Shown: positions 17,739 through 27,225, numbered from the stretch's first letter. The stretch: 64,000 nucleotides of DNA from Sansalvadorimonas sp965221135 (GCA_965221135.1 CBDCRZ010000106.1:1302001-1366000); one strand, 5' to 3'. Numbers and translations: made by a program. The notes: generated by a model from the sequence alone, not told the origin.

Positions 17739-18683
17739 TCACATTCCCTGTCTCAGAGGCTTTTCTTCGAAAAGCTTTTCCCTCAGAAGATCAGGAATAT
17801 CAGTAAAGGTTCCTGCGCCTTTTCCTCCTTGTGTATAGGAGCGGCTCAACCTGTCCCTCGCCATAGACAGGCTGTTCCTCACATCATGCATAGTCGCCTT
17901 GTTTTGAAAGCGTCGGAAAAAACTCCATGTCACCATGACAGTGGCAGATGCAACCTGCATCAGCAATTTGCGAGTATGAAAATGACTAATTGCTGTAAAC
18001 CAGGGGCGGCCGGAAGGTTCCATTTGTACCAGCAGAGGGTTGAATGAGGTGTCTGTAATACTGCCATGGACGCCCGCGAATAACGCTTGCTTGTAAAAAA
18101 ACCGATACCCTCCAGCCAGCGCTCCAGCCAGGACCCCGATTTGTGTTAGCTGTTCCCATTGGGGGAGGGCGGGCAGTGTACTGCTGTTGGCGGTAAGCCA
18201 TGAGGTGGCCGAGAGCAGGAAGGCGGCGACATGGCCCTCGGAGAGGGTTTTCATCCAGATGTCCCGTGTTGAGTGTTCCAGTCCCCCGCCTGAACTAAGC
18301 GGGTGCCCATAGGTAAAGTCAGGGCTGTGGTTCATGATGGCCCAGTTATGAATCAGTTCCAGGGCCATATCCAGAGCAAAGACCAGACCTGCTGTGAGCA
18401 GTTTATTGGTCAGGGGGTTGTCCTGCTCAATTTCACGTAACTGGTTTTCCAGCTGCTGGTAATGATTCTCCAGTGGCGACAGTACATGATTTTTTTCATA
18501 GGCGTCAGGGAGGTGACCATCATCAGCAGTTTTACTGTGTTCCTCTAAGCCGGCCTGTATGGCAGGCATATAGGGAGACGCCTCTGAGAGTGAGGGTAGA
18601 CTCAGGTTCAAAGTAATAACCAGTAATGCAGGAGAAACCAGTGAGGCAAGATTTGAAAGGGTTATTCGATTTGGAAATCCCAC
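17739..18683 (-). CDS. Hypothetical membrane protein
   Basis: Family not recognised. The frame is 314 residues from a GTG at 18683. The N-terminus has a hydrophobic stretch (LASLVSPALLVITLNLSLP) resembling a signal peptide, then a Glu/Gln/Asn-rich segment (about 70-90). Further hydrophobic segments follow around residues 95-112 and 155-200. A His/Gly-rich part near the middle (FTYGHPLSSGGGLEHSTRD) is unexplained. It is inserted between der and xseA, which are neighbours or near neighbours in related genomes, and lies in the same direction as xseA, whose stop codon is only about 90 bases upstream. Confidence 0.55.
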   Translation of the reverse strand: MGFPNRITLSNLASLVSPALLVITLNLSLPSLSEASPYMPAIQAGLEEHSKTADDGHLPDAYEKNHVLSPLENHYQQLENQLREIEQDNPLTNKLLTAGLVFALDMALELIHNWAIMNHSPDFTYGHPLSSGGGLEHSTRDIWMKTLSEGHVAAFLLSATSWLTANSSTLPALPQWEQLTQIGVLAGALAGGYRFFYKQALFAGVHGSITDTSFNPLLVQMEPSGRPWFTAISHFHTRKLLMQVASATVMVTWSFFRRFQNKATMHDVRNSLSMARDRLSRSYTQGGKGAGTFTDIPDLLREKLFEEKPLRQGM

Positions 18684-18775
18684 AGCAGCCCACTCGAGAA
18701 AGAGGTTTTTCGGGCTGCTTAAGATAGTGGAATAGTACAGATGTGCCAGTTGTTGAGGCGTATTATTCTGGTTAC

Positions 18776-20185
18776 TTATTTTTCATCAGGCACAGAGTGC
18801 TCAACACGGCAGGTGAGTCGCCCTTGTGCCAGCCGGGTTTGCACTTCATCACCGGGTTTTGCCTGATCATGGCTGGTAATCACCCGGCCTTCATCGTTCT
18901 GCACAATAGCGTAACCCCGCTGAAGTGTTGCTAAAGGGCTGTAGGCATCCAGCTGGGCAATCTGATTTATCAGGCGGTTGCGCAGATTCTGCAGGCGAGC
19001 AGTGATGGCCTGCTTTAAGCGCTGGTCCAGCTGCTGCTGCAGGGTGTTCATACGCTGCAGGGTATTCAGCGGAGTGTGCTGGTGCAGACGTTCACGGGCA
19101 TTGCCCAGTCGGGACTCTGCACGATGTAGCTTGTTTTCTATGGCTTGATGCAGGCGTAGCTCCAGGTCGTCGAGACGCTGCCCTTGTTCCCGCAGGCGAT
19201 CGCCAGGGTGTCTGAGCCGCAGACGCAGATGATCAAGCTGCTGCTTTTCCCGTTGCAGGCGCTGGCTGATATGGCGCACCAGCATCTGCCGGTAACCATT
19301 CACCATATTGCCCAGTTCCTGCTGGTCCGGGCTGAGGATTTCGGCGGCAGCAGAAGGCGTCGCTGCACGATGGTCGGCAACAAAGTCGGCAATGGTGAAG
19401 TCCACTTCATGGCCGACACCGCTGACGATGGGAATAGGGCACTGGGCAATCGCCCGGGCAACGGCTTCTTCGTTAAAAGGCCAGAGGTCTTCAATGGAGC
19501 CACCGCCCCGTCCGACAATAATGGCGTCTACATTGGGCAGGTTTGTTGCCTGGTGCAGGGCATAGACAATCTGCTGGGCTGCTTCATTGCCTTGAACCGC
19601 TGTCGGCACCACCGTGATTTTTAGTGCAGGGAAACGCCGACGAAAGACAGTGAGAATATCCCGAATAGCGGCACCAGTCGGCGATGTCACCACTGCAATG
19701 TGCTGGGGCATGTTGGGAAGAGGGCGTTTGTTCTCTTGTGCGAACAGGCCTTCGGCGGCCAGACGGGCTTTGAGCTCTTCAAAGGCTCTTTGCAGAGCAC
19801 CGGCGCCAGCCTCTTCCATATGCTCGGCAATCAGCTGGTAGTCACCCCGGCCTTCGTAAAGGCTGACCCGGGCACGAATCAGTACCTGCTGTCCTTCCGA
19901 TGGCTGAAAGCGTACCCGGCTGTTATTGCCACGGAACATCGCGCAGCGCACCTGGGCTCCGGCATCTTTGAGGGTGAAGTACCAGTGTCCGGAGCGGGGG
20001 CGCGCCAGATTGGAGAGTTCGCCTTCAACCCAAATGGAGGGAAAGGACACTTCCAACAGATTTTTGGCCTGTCGGTTAAGGGCAGACACCGAGAGAATCT
20101 GTCGCTGACCGGCATCCTGGGTCTGTGAACTCTGGTTGCCAGGGTTATAGGCGAGAGGATCGTAACGGTTATTCTGATAAGTCAT
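18776..20185 (-). CDS. xseA: Exodeoxyribonuclease VII large subunit
   Basis: Catalytic subunit of ExoVII, which degrades single-stranded DNA to oligonucleotides with the small XseB subunits. The N-terminal OB-fold is recognisable (LSVSALNRQAKNLLE, WVEGELSNLARPRSGHWYF, LKDAGAQVRCAMFRG). The catalytic core has the VVTSPTGAAIRDIL and RGGGSIEDLWPFNEE motifs and the GVGHEVDFTIADFVADHRA segment. A long coiled-coil region and a C-terminal beta tail follow. Length is 469 residues (E. coli 456). The N-terminal ~25 residues are polar and poorly conserved. It is divergent from guaB, the conserved arrangement. Confidence 0.97.
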   Translation of the reverse strand: MTYQNNRYDPLAYNPGNQSSQTQDAGQRQILSVSALNRQAKNLLEVSFPSIWVEGELSNLARPRSGHWYFTLKDAGAQVRCAMFRGNNSRVRFQPSEGQQVLIRARVSLYEGRGDYQLIAEHMEEAGAGALQRAFEELKARLAAEGLFAQENKRPLPNMPQHIAVVTSPTGAAIRDILTVFRRRFPALKITVVPTAVQGNEAAQQIVYALHQATNLPNVDAIIVGRGGGSIEDLWPFNEEAVARAIAQCPIPIVSGVGHEVDFTIADFVADHRAATPSAAAEILSPDQQELGNMVNGYRQMLVRHISQRLQREKQQLDHLRLRLRHPGDRLREQGQRLDDLELRLHQAIENKLHRAESRLGNARERLHQHTPLNTLQRMNTLQQQLDQRLKQAITARLQNLRNRLINQIAQLDAYSPLATLQRGYAIVQNDEGRVITSHDQAKPGDEVQTRLAQGRLTCRVEHSVPDEK

Positions 20186-20343
20186 GGTGTACCCGAAATG
20201 CGCACCAGGCCTCTTTATATAGAGGGCTAGTTTTCAAATTGGCGCAAACCAGTAACATCCCCGGAACTGGTCTGCAGGGTCAATCAGGCTTTTACACAGG
20301 CAAACCGCGCTATTATCCCTGAAAAAAAATAAAATTATAAGAA
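20186..20343. other. Divergent xseA/guaB intergenic region, xseA side
   Basis: First part of the 369-base gap between xseA (minus) and guaB (plus). No gene is visible. The A-rich tract near 20322 is the only compositional feature; the guaB promoter lies just beyond. Confidence 0.4.
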
Positions 20344-20372
20344 TTGTGAGGTCGGGTTTCGGGTTTTATAAT
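20344..20372 (+). promoter_or_regulatory. Sigma-70 promoter for guaBA
   Basis: TTGTGA (20344-20349) and a perfect TATAAT (20367-20372) are separated by 17 bases, the optimal spacing. The start would be near 20379, leaving an untranslated leader of about 175 bases before guaB at 20555. Confidence 0.75.
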
Positions 20373-20554
20373 TGAACGAATTTACCTCGTTCAGCTGAAT
20401 TGCCAGTGCATCCCCGGCATTTACAGTTCAGTTCTGGTGTATTTTTCCTTTCAAGACCGCTTCACAGGCTTGTAACAGCCGGGAAGCAAAAAGCAGTCAG
20501 GAAAATATATATCGGTTTTTACACCCAGCTTCCTTTAACTGGACGGCAAAAAAA

Positions 20555-22024
20555 ATGTTACGTATCGCTCAAGAAGCTCTCACATTCGATGATGTTCTTC
20601 TCGTACCCGGCTACTCAGAGGTTTTGCCTAAGTCGGTTTCCCTGAAGACCCGCCTGAGTCGCGGTATTGAATTAAATATTCCCCTGATGTCTGCCGCCAT
20701 GGATACAGTAACTGAGTCACGTCTGGCTATTGCCATGGCTCAGGAAGGTGGCATTGGCATTATTCATAAGAATATGACGCCAGAACAGCAGGCTGCGGAA
20801 GTTCGTAAAGTTAAGAAGCATGAGAGCGGCATGGTGCAGGACCCTATCACCATCGACGCCAATGCAACGATCCGCGAACTGCTGAGTCTGCGCAGCCAGC
20901 ATAATATCTCCGGTGTTCCTGTTCTGGATGGCACTAAACTGGTCGGCATTATCACCAGTCGTGATGTGCGTTTTGAATCTGACCTGAATAAAACTGTGAC
21001 GGAACTGATGACGCCTCGTGATCGTCTTGTGACTGTTCAGGAAGGCACCAGCCCTGAAGATGTGCAGCAGTTGCTGCAAAACCATCGTATTGAAAAGGTT
21101 CTGGTACTGGACAAAGACGGTCTTCTGAAAGGCCTGATGACAGTCAAAGATATCCAGAAATCCCAGGATTACCCGAACGCCTGTAAAGATGAGCACGGCA
21201 GCCTGCGTGTTGGTGCTGCTGTTGGTACTGGTCCGGAAACTCCTGACCGTGTTGAGGCGCTTGTTGCTGCCGGTGTGGATGTGATTATTGTTGATACCGC
21301 CCACGGACATTCCCGGGGTGTTATCGATCGTGTGGCCTGGGTGAAGAAGACTTACCCGGACCTGCAGGTGATTGGCGGCAACATCGCAACTGCCGCTGCT
21401 GCTCGTGCTCTGGTTGAAGCCGGTGCTGATGGTGTGAAGGTCGGTATCGGTCCTGGTTCTATCTGCACCACGCGTATCGTTACCGGTATTGGTGTACCGC
21501 AGATTTCTGCCGTAGCCAATGTTGCAGAAGAGCTGAAGGACACAGGTGTGCCTGTGATCGCTGATGGTGGTGTGCGCTACTCCGGCGACCTGGCAAAGGC
21601 TGTTGTTGCCGGTGCAAGTACTGTGATGATCGGCAGCATGCTGGCGGGTACGGATGAAGCCCCAGGCGAAATCATTCTGTATCAGGGCCGTAGCTACAAG
21701 AGCTACCGTGGCATGGGTTCCCTGGGTGCTATGGACCAGAGCCAGGGCTCCAGTGACCGTTACTTCCAGGATGCCAACTCTGGTGCAGACAAGCTGGTGC
21801 CGGAAGGTATCGAAGGTCGTGTGCCTTACAAAGGCCCAATCAATGCCATTGTTCACCAGCTGATGGGTGGCCTGCGAGCCTCCATGGGTTACACCGGCTC
21901 TGCGGATATCGAAATTATGCGCAGCCGCCCTGAGTTTGTTCGGGTAACCAATGCTGGTATGAGTGAGTCACATGTTCATGATGTGACCATCACCAAAGAA
22001 GCTCCTAATTACAGAGCACGCTGA
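20555..22024 (+). CDS. guaB: IMP dehydrogenase
   Basis: Oxidises IMP to XMP with NAD+, the first committed step to GMP. The 489-residue product has a split TIM barrel with two CBS domains inserted at about residues 90-210 (DPITIDANATIRELL; MTPRDRLVTVQEG). The catalytic cysteine is C304 in GPGSICTTRIVTG, and the flap and active-site loop include YRGMGSLGAM. The start MLRIAQEALTFDDVLLVPGYS is typical. It is transcribed with guaA, 154 bases downstream. Confidence 0.98.
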   Translation: MLRIAQEALTFDDVLLVPGYSEVLPKSVSLKTRLSRGIELNIPLMSAAMDTVTESRLAIAMAQEGGIGIIHKNMTPEQQAAEVRKVKKHESGMVQDPITIDANATIRELLSLRSQHNISGVPVLDGTKLVGIITSRDVRFESDLNKTVTELMTPRDRLVTVQEGTSPEDVQQLLQNHRIEKVLVLDKDGLLKGLMTVKDIQKSQDYPNACKDEHGSLRVGAAVGTGPETPDRVEALVAAGVDVIIVDTAHGHSRGVIDRVAWVKKTYPDLQVIGGNIATAAAARALVEAGADGVKVGIGPGSICTTRIVTGIGVPQISAVANVAEELKDTGVPVIADGGVRYSGDLAKAVVAGASTVMIGSMLAGTDEAPGEIILYQGRSYKSYRGMGSLGAMDQSQGSSDRYFQDANSGADKLVPEGIEGRVPYKGPINAIVHQLMGGLRASMGYTGSADIEIMRSRPEFVRVTNAGMSESHVHDVTITKEAPNYRAR

Positions 22025-22049
22025 TAGCCTGTTTGATCTCGATGTGGAC

Positions 22050-22085
22050 GGGGTCATGATTCGATATCAATCGGGTTATGACCCC
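22050..22085 (+). other. Hairpin in the guaB-guaA gap
   Basis: GGGGTCATGA pairs with TTATGACCCC (9 of 10) across 16 bases; outer AGCCTG and CAGGCT could extend it. No T run follows. It could moderate readthrough from guaB into guaA. Confidence 0.4.
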
Positions 22086-22178
22086 GGCAGCAGGCTCATC
22101 TACGAAAAAATAAACGACGGTCGTATCTAAATCATACGGCTGTGCTTACAGGTTTCAACGGCCCAGGTATTAAAAGCC

Positions 22179-23756
22179 ATGACCCAGGATATTCACTCCC
22201 AGCGAATTCTTATCCTTGATTTCGGTTCCCAGTACACTCAGTTGATTGCGCGTCGTGTACGTGAAATCGGTGTGTACTGTGAAATCCGTGCCTTCGATAT
22301 GGAAGAGCAGGAGATTCGCGATTTTGCACCCAGGGCCGTTATTCTTTCCGGTGGTCCTGAGTCTGTAACAGGCACTGATACTCCTCGTGCTCCCGGTGTT
22401 GTGTTTGAGTTGGGTGTTCCTGTACTGGGCATCTGCTACGGCATGCAGACTATGGCTGAACAGCTGGGCGGTAAGGTGTCTACCTCCGATCTGCGCGAGT
22501 TTGGTTATGCTGGTGTGAATGTTGGTCACTCCAGTGCACTGCTCGATGGCATTTACGACCATATTGCCGAAGGTGGTCAGACCAGCCTCGACGTATGGAT
22601 GAGCCATGGTGACAAGGTTTCAGAGCTGCCAGAAGGCTTTGAACGTATGGCCTGGACTGACAGCTGCCCGTTCGCCGGTATGTCTGATGAGAAGCGTCGT
22701 TTCTTTGGTGTGCAGTTCCACCCTGAAGTGACTCACACCAAGCAGGGCGGTCGTCTGCTTGAGCGTTTTATCTGTGATATTGCCGGATGCGAAAAGCTCT
22801 GGACGCCTGCCGGTATTATTGAAGATGCCATCGCCCGTGTACGTGAGCAGGTAGGTGGCAAGACAGTTCTGCTGGGACTTTCCGGTGGTGTTGATTCCAG
22901 TGTTGTAGCAGCACTTCTGCACCGTGCTATTGGTGATCAGCTGGTTTGTGTATTTGTAGACAATGGTCTGCTGCGCAAGAACGAAGGTGATCAGGTTATG
23001 GCCATGTTTGCAGAAAACATGGGCGTGAAAGTGATTCGTGCTGAAGCGGAAGAGCGTTTCCTCTCCGGTTTGAAAGGTGTGTCTGACCCTGAGCTGAAGC
23101 GTAAGGTGATTGGTAATACCTTTATTGAAGTGTTCGATGAAGAGTCCACCCGCCTGCAGGGTGTCGACTTCCTTGCTCAGGGTACGATTTACCCTGACGT
23201 AATCGAATCTGCAGCCAGTAAAACCGGTAAAGCCCATGTGATCAAGTCTCACCATAATGTTGGTGGTCTGCCTGATGATATGGCGATGGAGCTGGTTGAG
23301 CCTCTGCGTGAACTGTTTAAGGATGAAGTGCGCAAGATCGGCCTCGAACTGGGTCTGCCTTACGATATGGTGTATCGCCATCCTTTCCCTGGCCCTGGCC
23401 TGGGTGTTCGGATTCTGGGTGAAGTGAAGAGAGAATACGCTGATATTCTGCGTGAAGCGGATGCGATCTTTATTGAAGAACTCCACAAGGCTGACCTGTA
23501 CCACAAGACCAGCCAGGCCTTTGCAGTATTCCTGCCGGTGAAGTCTGTGGGTGTTGTAGGTGATGGCCGTCGTTATGAGTATGTGATTGCTCTGCGTGCG
23601 GTGGAAACCATCGACTTTATGACGGCTCGCTGGGCGCATTTGCCTTATGAGTTCCTGGAAAAAATGTCCAGCCGGATTATTAACGAGATTAGTCAGGTCT
23701 CCCGGGTGACTTATGATATTTCCAGTAAGCCACCTGCGACCATTGAGTGGGAATAA
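22179..23756 (+). CDS. guaA: GMP synthase (glutamine-hydrolysing)
   Basis: Converts XMP to GMP using glutamine and ATP. The class I glutamine amidotransferase domain (about 1-200) has the nucleophile C86 in GICYGMQ and the HPEVTHT histidine/glutamate pair. The ATP pyrophosphatase domain has the P-loop LSGGVDSSVVAALL, and the C-terminal dimerisation domain ends with KPPATIEWE. Length is 525 residues, equal to E. coli. A strong terminator follows. Confidence 0.98.
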   Translation: MTQDIHSQRILILDFGSQYTQLIARRVREIGVYCEIRAFDMEEQEIRDFAPRAVILSGGPESVTGTDTPRAPGVVFELGVPVLGICYGMQTMAEQLGGKVSTSDLREFGYAGVNVGHSSALLDGIYDHIAEGGQTSLDVWMSHGDKVSELPEGFERMAWTDSCPFAGMSDEKRRFFGVQFHPEVTHTKQGGRLLERFICDIAGCEKLWTPAGIIEDAIARVREQVGGKTVLLGLSGGVDSSVVAALLHRAIGDQLVCVFVDNGLLRKNEGDQVMAMFAENMGVKVIRAEAEERFLSGLKGVSDPELKRKVIGNTFIEVFDEESTRLQGVDFLAQGTIYPDVIESAASKTGKAHVIKSHHNVGGLPDDMAMELVEPLRELFKDEVRKIGLELGLPYDMVYRHPFPGPGLGVRILGEVKREYADILREADAIFIEELHKADLYHKTSQAFAVFLPVKSVGVVGDGRRYEYVIALRAVETIDFMTARWAHLPYEFLEKMSSRIINEISQVSRVTYDISSKPPATIEWE

Positions 23757-23790
23757 TCTCCGTTATATAGCTTTTTGTTGAAAAATCGAA

Positions 23791-23823
23791 GCCGCCAGAA
23801 CGTTATGTTCTGGCGGCTTTTTT
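23791..23823 (+). terminator. Rho-independent terminator of guaBA
   Basis: Perfect 11-bp stem GCCGCCAGAAC/GTTCTGGCGGC with loop GTTAT and six T residues directly after. Confidence 0.95.
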
Positions 23824-23864
23824 GGATATGTGCTCCGGAATATTCTCAGGGTTTACCTGCATTT

Positions 23865-24794
23865 TTAAAGATTGTTTAGAGCGGCCCCTGTGGCAGGTTC
23901 CCGGGGAAGTTGCGCGAGGTTGTCCCTATCTTTTACCGGCTCCCACCAGCTACCATCAGAGAATGTTTTCCAGTGGTTGGTTGTCTGAAACGAAAATTCC
24001 CAGCCTTCATCTCGCCTTTGTACGAGAGGAGTCATATAGGCAACAGCCATGCCTTCCAGATAGAGTGCCATTCTTAAAGGTCCGAAATCCACAGGCTTCA
24101 GGCCCATCTCATAAACGACCCTGCTTGTTTGTTCTTTTGCTTCTTTATCGTTTGACGCTATTGGTACAGTGACAGGCGAATGGGTAATAGAAGGGTCTTT
24201 AATCACATAATCACCGATAATATTGAAAGCTTTCACAACTTTTGCGTCAGGGTGCAGCTGTTGTATCAGTTCAGCGCCGGATGTGGCTTCTGAATGCTCA
24301 AAATATCCGTCTTGTGTGTTTTGCCGCATTGGGTTTGAAACATCAATAATAGTCTTCCCGGAGAGGTTCCCAAGGTTTGCTGCAACGTCTTTAACCTCTG
24401 GCCAGTTCACTGCAAGGACAATGGCTTCAACTTCTTTTACGGCTTCCCTCTGCGAGCAGACACAAATCCCGGGACTGGTTATAAGTGACCTGGCATGTTC
24501 ACTTTCTGGAGTACGTGATCCGTATGTGACCTGCCAGCCTATATCGACAAACCTCTTACCCAGCACGCTACCCATACAACCTGTGCCGATGATAGCGACC
24601 TTTCGGGAGCCGTATTTCAGGGAGGAGGAACTCGCTCTTGCTGGCTGAATATGAGCCGGAATAGAAGGATAGATGGTGTCTTTTTGGGTGCCGGAGCTGT
24701 CACTGGCTTTTTTATTAAATGCTTTCTGATTCGTTACCTTTGTCTCTGAGCGTAATAGGGAGCAATCAAAGCTTAACGTTGGTGATAGTTGCAT
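23865..24794 (-). CDS. NADP/F420-dependent oxidoreductase-like protein
   Basis: The 309-residue protein has a Rossmann fold of the F420-dependent NADP reductase type from about residue 64 (KVAIIGTGCMGSVLGKRF, with GxGxxG). It then has the family-typical segments IVLAVNWPEVKDVAANL, GKTIIDVSNPM, AKVVKAFNIIG and GLKPVDFGPLRMALYLEGMA. In many bacteria such proteins act without F420 and their substrate is unknown. The first ~60 residues are polar, low in predicted order, and not part of the fold. It is convergent with guaA and belongs to the accessory region. Confidence 0.7.
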   Translation of the reverse strand: MQLSPTLSFDCSLLRSETKVTNQKAFNKKASDSSGTQKDTIYPSIPAHIQPARASSSSLKYGSRKVAIIGTGCMGSVLGKRFVDIGWQVTYGSRTPESEHARSLITSPGICVCSQREAVKEVEAIVLAVNWPEVKDVAANLGNLSGKTIIDVSNPMRQNTQDGYFEHSEATSGAELIQQLHPDAKVVKAFNIIGDYVIKDPSITHSPVTVPIASNDKEAKEQTSRVVYEMGLKPVDFGPLRMALYLEGMAVAYMTPLVQRRDEGWEFSFQTTNHWKTFSDGSWWEPVKDRDNLAQLPREPATGAALNNL

Positions 24795-25078
24795 TACTCT
24801 ACCTTTGTTTTTTCAATATATATCCTGTGAATTATGAAAAAACTACTCGCTTGTTTTTTTATTAACAATAACAATGCGGTTAGGAGTCCCTTACTCTTAT
24901 TAATAAACAGAGGTTACGGTTAAGTTTTTCCATGTTTACTTCAAATATCCAATAATATGCCGCCATCCTTTGAATGGTTTTTCGATTTGGTCTGCTCATT
25001 TGAATTGTTCAGCCCTGCATCTTAACCTGATTTGAGATAGTTAATGATTTTTAACTAAGTGAAGCCTGGAGTTTCCTT

Positions 25079-26032
25079 GTGAAAATAAGTTCTGTTTCCT
25101 CTTCTGTTTTTTTAATAATCATTCTTTCTTTTTATAGTCATTTCTCAATGGCAATAGATGAAATGTACAAGCCAGAAGAGGGCGGGGTGATGCCTTCTCA
25201 CCAGAAGGTTATTGAGCTGATATTTGGAGGCGACGATATCTCGGTGTCTACTACCAGTACCGGAAGTGGTAGTCAGATTGACAGAGCCTTTAAGGTAATA
25301 GAAAACGCTTCAGAGGAAGTAGCCTACTTTGTAAAGGTTGTTCGTGAGGATCAGGCTGCAGGATATTCAGAGAGCTATGAATGGCAGTTAAAAAATGCTG
25401 TCTCAAAATCACCAGGTTTACCCGGTCTTAAGTTTGTATACCCAATAGCAGGTGCTAACTATTCACTTGAGGGTGTTGAATACAGGATGACTGTTTATCC
25501 GTTTATTAAATCACCATCTTTGCTGGACATAGTATTCGATTATGAGGAAGGTAAAGACAAATCCAGAGCTGCTCTACAAAAAGCATTTGAACGATTTGGT
25601 CAGTCAGTGGCTTATTTAAATCATGGGGCTGGGCAGGAAGAAACAGATATTGACGGAATACCCCACATTCCTTTCGAAGACCGGCATCCTGGAAATGTTT
25701 TATATAATGCTGCTCGGGATAAAATCTATTTTATAGATTTGGATATCAAAACTGATAGCAAAGACCTTTCCATAAAGAGGCAGCTTGTCGACACGTTTGA
25801 ATCCTGGTTTTTATCCATTAAACACAATAGGTTACGCTGTGGTAAAGAGTGCATAAATGTAATCTACCCTGGTTTTCGAGATGGATATCTCTCGGGTATT
25901 AAGAAGAAAAGTGTGAGAGATAGTATGTGGTATTACTTGGACCTTACCATGCGATCCACAGCATATATTTCGTGCCGGGAACGCTTGCTCATCGCCTGCG
26001 ATGTCTATGAAAAAATGAGTGGTGAGTGGTGA
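25079..26032 (+). CDS. Exported protein with kinase-like active-site motifs
   Basis: The 317-residue product from GTG at 25079 starts with a signal peptide (VFLIIILSFYSHFSMA, cleavage about residue 26). The body resembles an aminoglycoside-phosphotransferase/protein-kinase-like fold. There is a possible ATP lysine in YFVKVVRE, a catalytic-loop motif DRHPGN (D201, H203, N206), and a metal-binding-type IDLD (D220, D222) 14 residues later. These fit the D-x-H-x-x-N...D pattern of kinase-like enzymes, but I cannot assign a family. Three cysteines in the C-terminal half could form disulfides, as expected for an exported protein. Substrate and destination (periplasm or beyond) are unknown. It stands alone, with about 280 bases of AT-rich DNA upstream. 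Confidence 0.6.
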   Translation: MKISSVSSSVFLIIILSFYSHFSMAIDEMYKPEEGGVMPSHQKVIELIFGGDDISVSTTSTGSGSQIDRAFKVIENASEEVAYFVKVVREDQAAGYSESYEWQLKNAVSKSPGLPGLKFVYPIAGANYSLEGVEYRMTVYPFIKSPSLLDIVFDYEEGKDKSRAALQKAFERFGQSVAYLNHGAGQEETDIDGIPHIPFEDRHPGNVLYNAARDKIYFIDLDIKTDSKDLSIKRQLVDTFESWFLSIKHNRLRCGKECINVIYPGFRDGYLSGIKKKSVRDSMWYYLDLTMRSTAYISCRERLLIACDVYEKMSGEW

Positions 26033-26173
26033 GTGGCATTATCTACCAGAGGCTTCTAACTAGCAGGGCCATCTAACCAGGCGGGGAGGTGCGAGTGAAG
26101 ATAGCCGTCAACAGACTGTCACTCAATTCATGTACTATACCCTGTCGTTTAAATATAAGAATAAGGCTGTTCT

Positions 26174-27187
26174 ATGGAGTTTCGTTTTGCGGCTGCTTCC
26201 GCTTGTCTGGGTTTCTCGGGAGTACTGGCTGCTTCAGGTTTTGATTCAGGCCTTGATTCAGGGGCTCGACCTTTCTATAGCGTGAACCACAGCCCGCTGG
26301 TGGGTGTGTATGGTTTACCCGGCACTGAATCTGCAATCTTGTTGGGTGAGGGGGAAACCTCTGGTGCTTTGTTGGTGGATGTTGCAAGCCATAATATTAC
26401 TGAAGACGATGCCGGCATTGGCAGCGAGACTCTACAGGTTGATGGCGAAACTCTGCGTACGACTATGGTCTTTCGTTATGGATTAAGCGAAAGCTGGCAG
26501 CTGGGGCTGGATATTCCTTATGTTCGTCACAGCGGAGGTAGCCTGGATGGTTTTATTGAAGACTGGCACCGTACTTTTGGCCTGCCTCAGGGCGGTCGGG
26601 ATAAACAGCCTTCCAACCGTTTGAGAATACGTTACACCGATAAGGGGGTTGAGCGGGTATTGCTTGCCAAACCTGCTTCCGGATTGGGTGATATTCAGCT
26701 GAAAGCGGCCTGGCAGATTCACCAGAAGTCTGGAAGTCAGAGTGTTTTGCAGCTTTCAGTAAAATTGCCCACGGGCAAGGCGAAAGATCTGACCGGTAGT
26801 GGTGGTACTGATGTTTCTGCGGGCGTGGCCTGGTCCAATACTGGCTGGCTCAGTGACTGGCAGGTTCAGCTGGATGCCAGTGGCGGAATACTGCTTCCTG
26901 GCAAAGGTGATTTGTTAAGAGGTCAACAAGAGTCTGTGGTGGGTTATGGTTCGGTGGGGGCGTCATGGCAGGCGTGGCCTTCTGTTGCTCTGCAGACTCA
27001 GGTGGATGTCCATTCCGGTTTTTATGACAGCTCTTTGGATGAATTGTCTGGTGTGGCGGCGCGTCTGTTTTTGGGTGGTACAGTCAGGCTTGCTGATAAC
27101 TGGTCGCTTGTTGCAGATGTTTCGGAAGATCTCACTGTGAACCGTGCGTCTGATGTGGTGCTGCAGTTGGGTATTCGCTACCAATAG
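26174..27187 (+). CDS. DUF3187 family outer-membrane beta-barrel protein
   Basis: The 337-residue protein has a signal peptide (cleavage near ASG, about residue 22) and alternating hydrophobic strands typical of a barrel. Recognisable family segments are FRYGLSESWQLGLDIPYVRHSGG, in which a diagnostic loop is GFIEDWHRTFGLP, then GLGDIQLKAAWQ, LSVKLPTGK and the C-terminal VVLQLGIRYQ. DUF3187 members are predicted outer-membrane proteins of unknown function. A diverged copy of this gene's 3' end lies 4.3 kb downstream, showing that a second copy once existed. Confidence 0.75.
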   Translation: MEFRFAAASACLGFSGVLAASGFDSGLDSGARPFYSVNHSPLVGVYGLPGTESAILLGEGETSGALLVDVASHNITEDDAGIGSETLQVDGETLRTTMVFRYGLSESWQLGLDIPYVRHSGGSLDGFIEDWHRTFGLPQGGRDKQPSNRLRIRYTDKGVERVLLAKPASGLGDIQLKAAWQIHQKSGSQSVLQLSVKLPTGKAKDLTGSGGTDVSAGVAWSNTGWLSDWQVQLDASGGILLPGKGDLLRGQQESVVGYGSVGASWQAWPSVALQTQVDVHSGFYDSSLDELSGVAARLFLGGTVRLADNWSLVADVSEDLTVNRASDVVLQLGIRYQ

Positions 27188-27225
27188 TTCTGTCACAGCA
27201 CAGAGTGTGTTTCCTAAGCAGTCTA

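Noticed and set aside
20717..21856. Long 379-codon frame on the minus strand inside guaB
   Set aside because: It is the antisense shadow of a well-conserved IMP dehydrogenase gene, rich in His/Thr/Asn as expected of an antisense frame.
22620..23639. 339-codon frame on the minus strand inside guaA
   Set aside because: Antisense shadow of GMP synthase; no ribosome binding site and no family resemblance.
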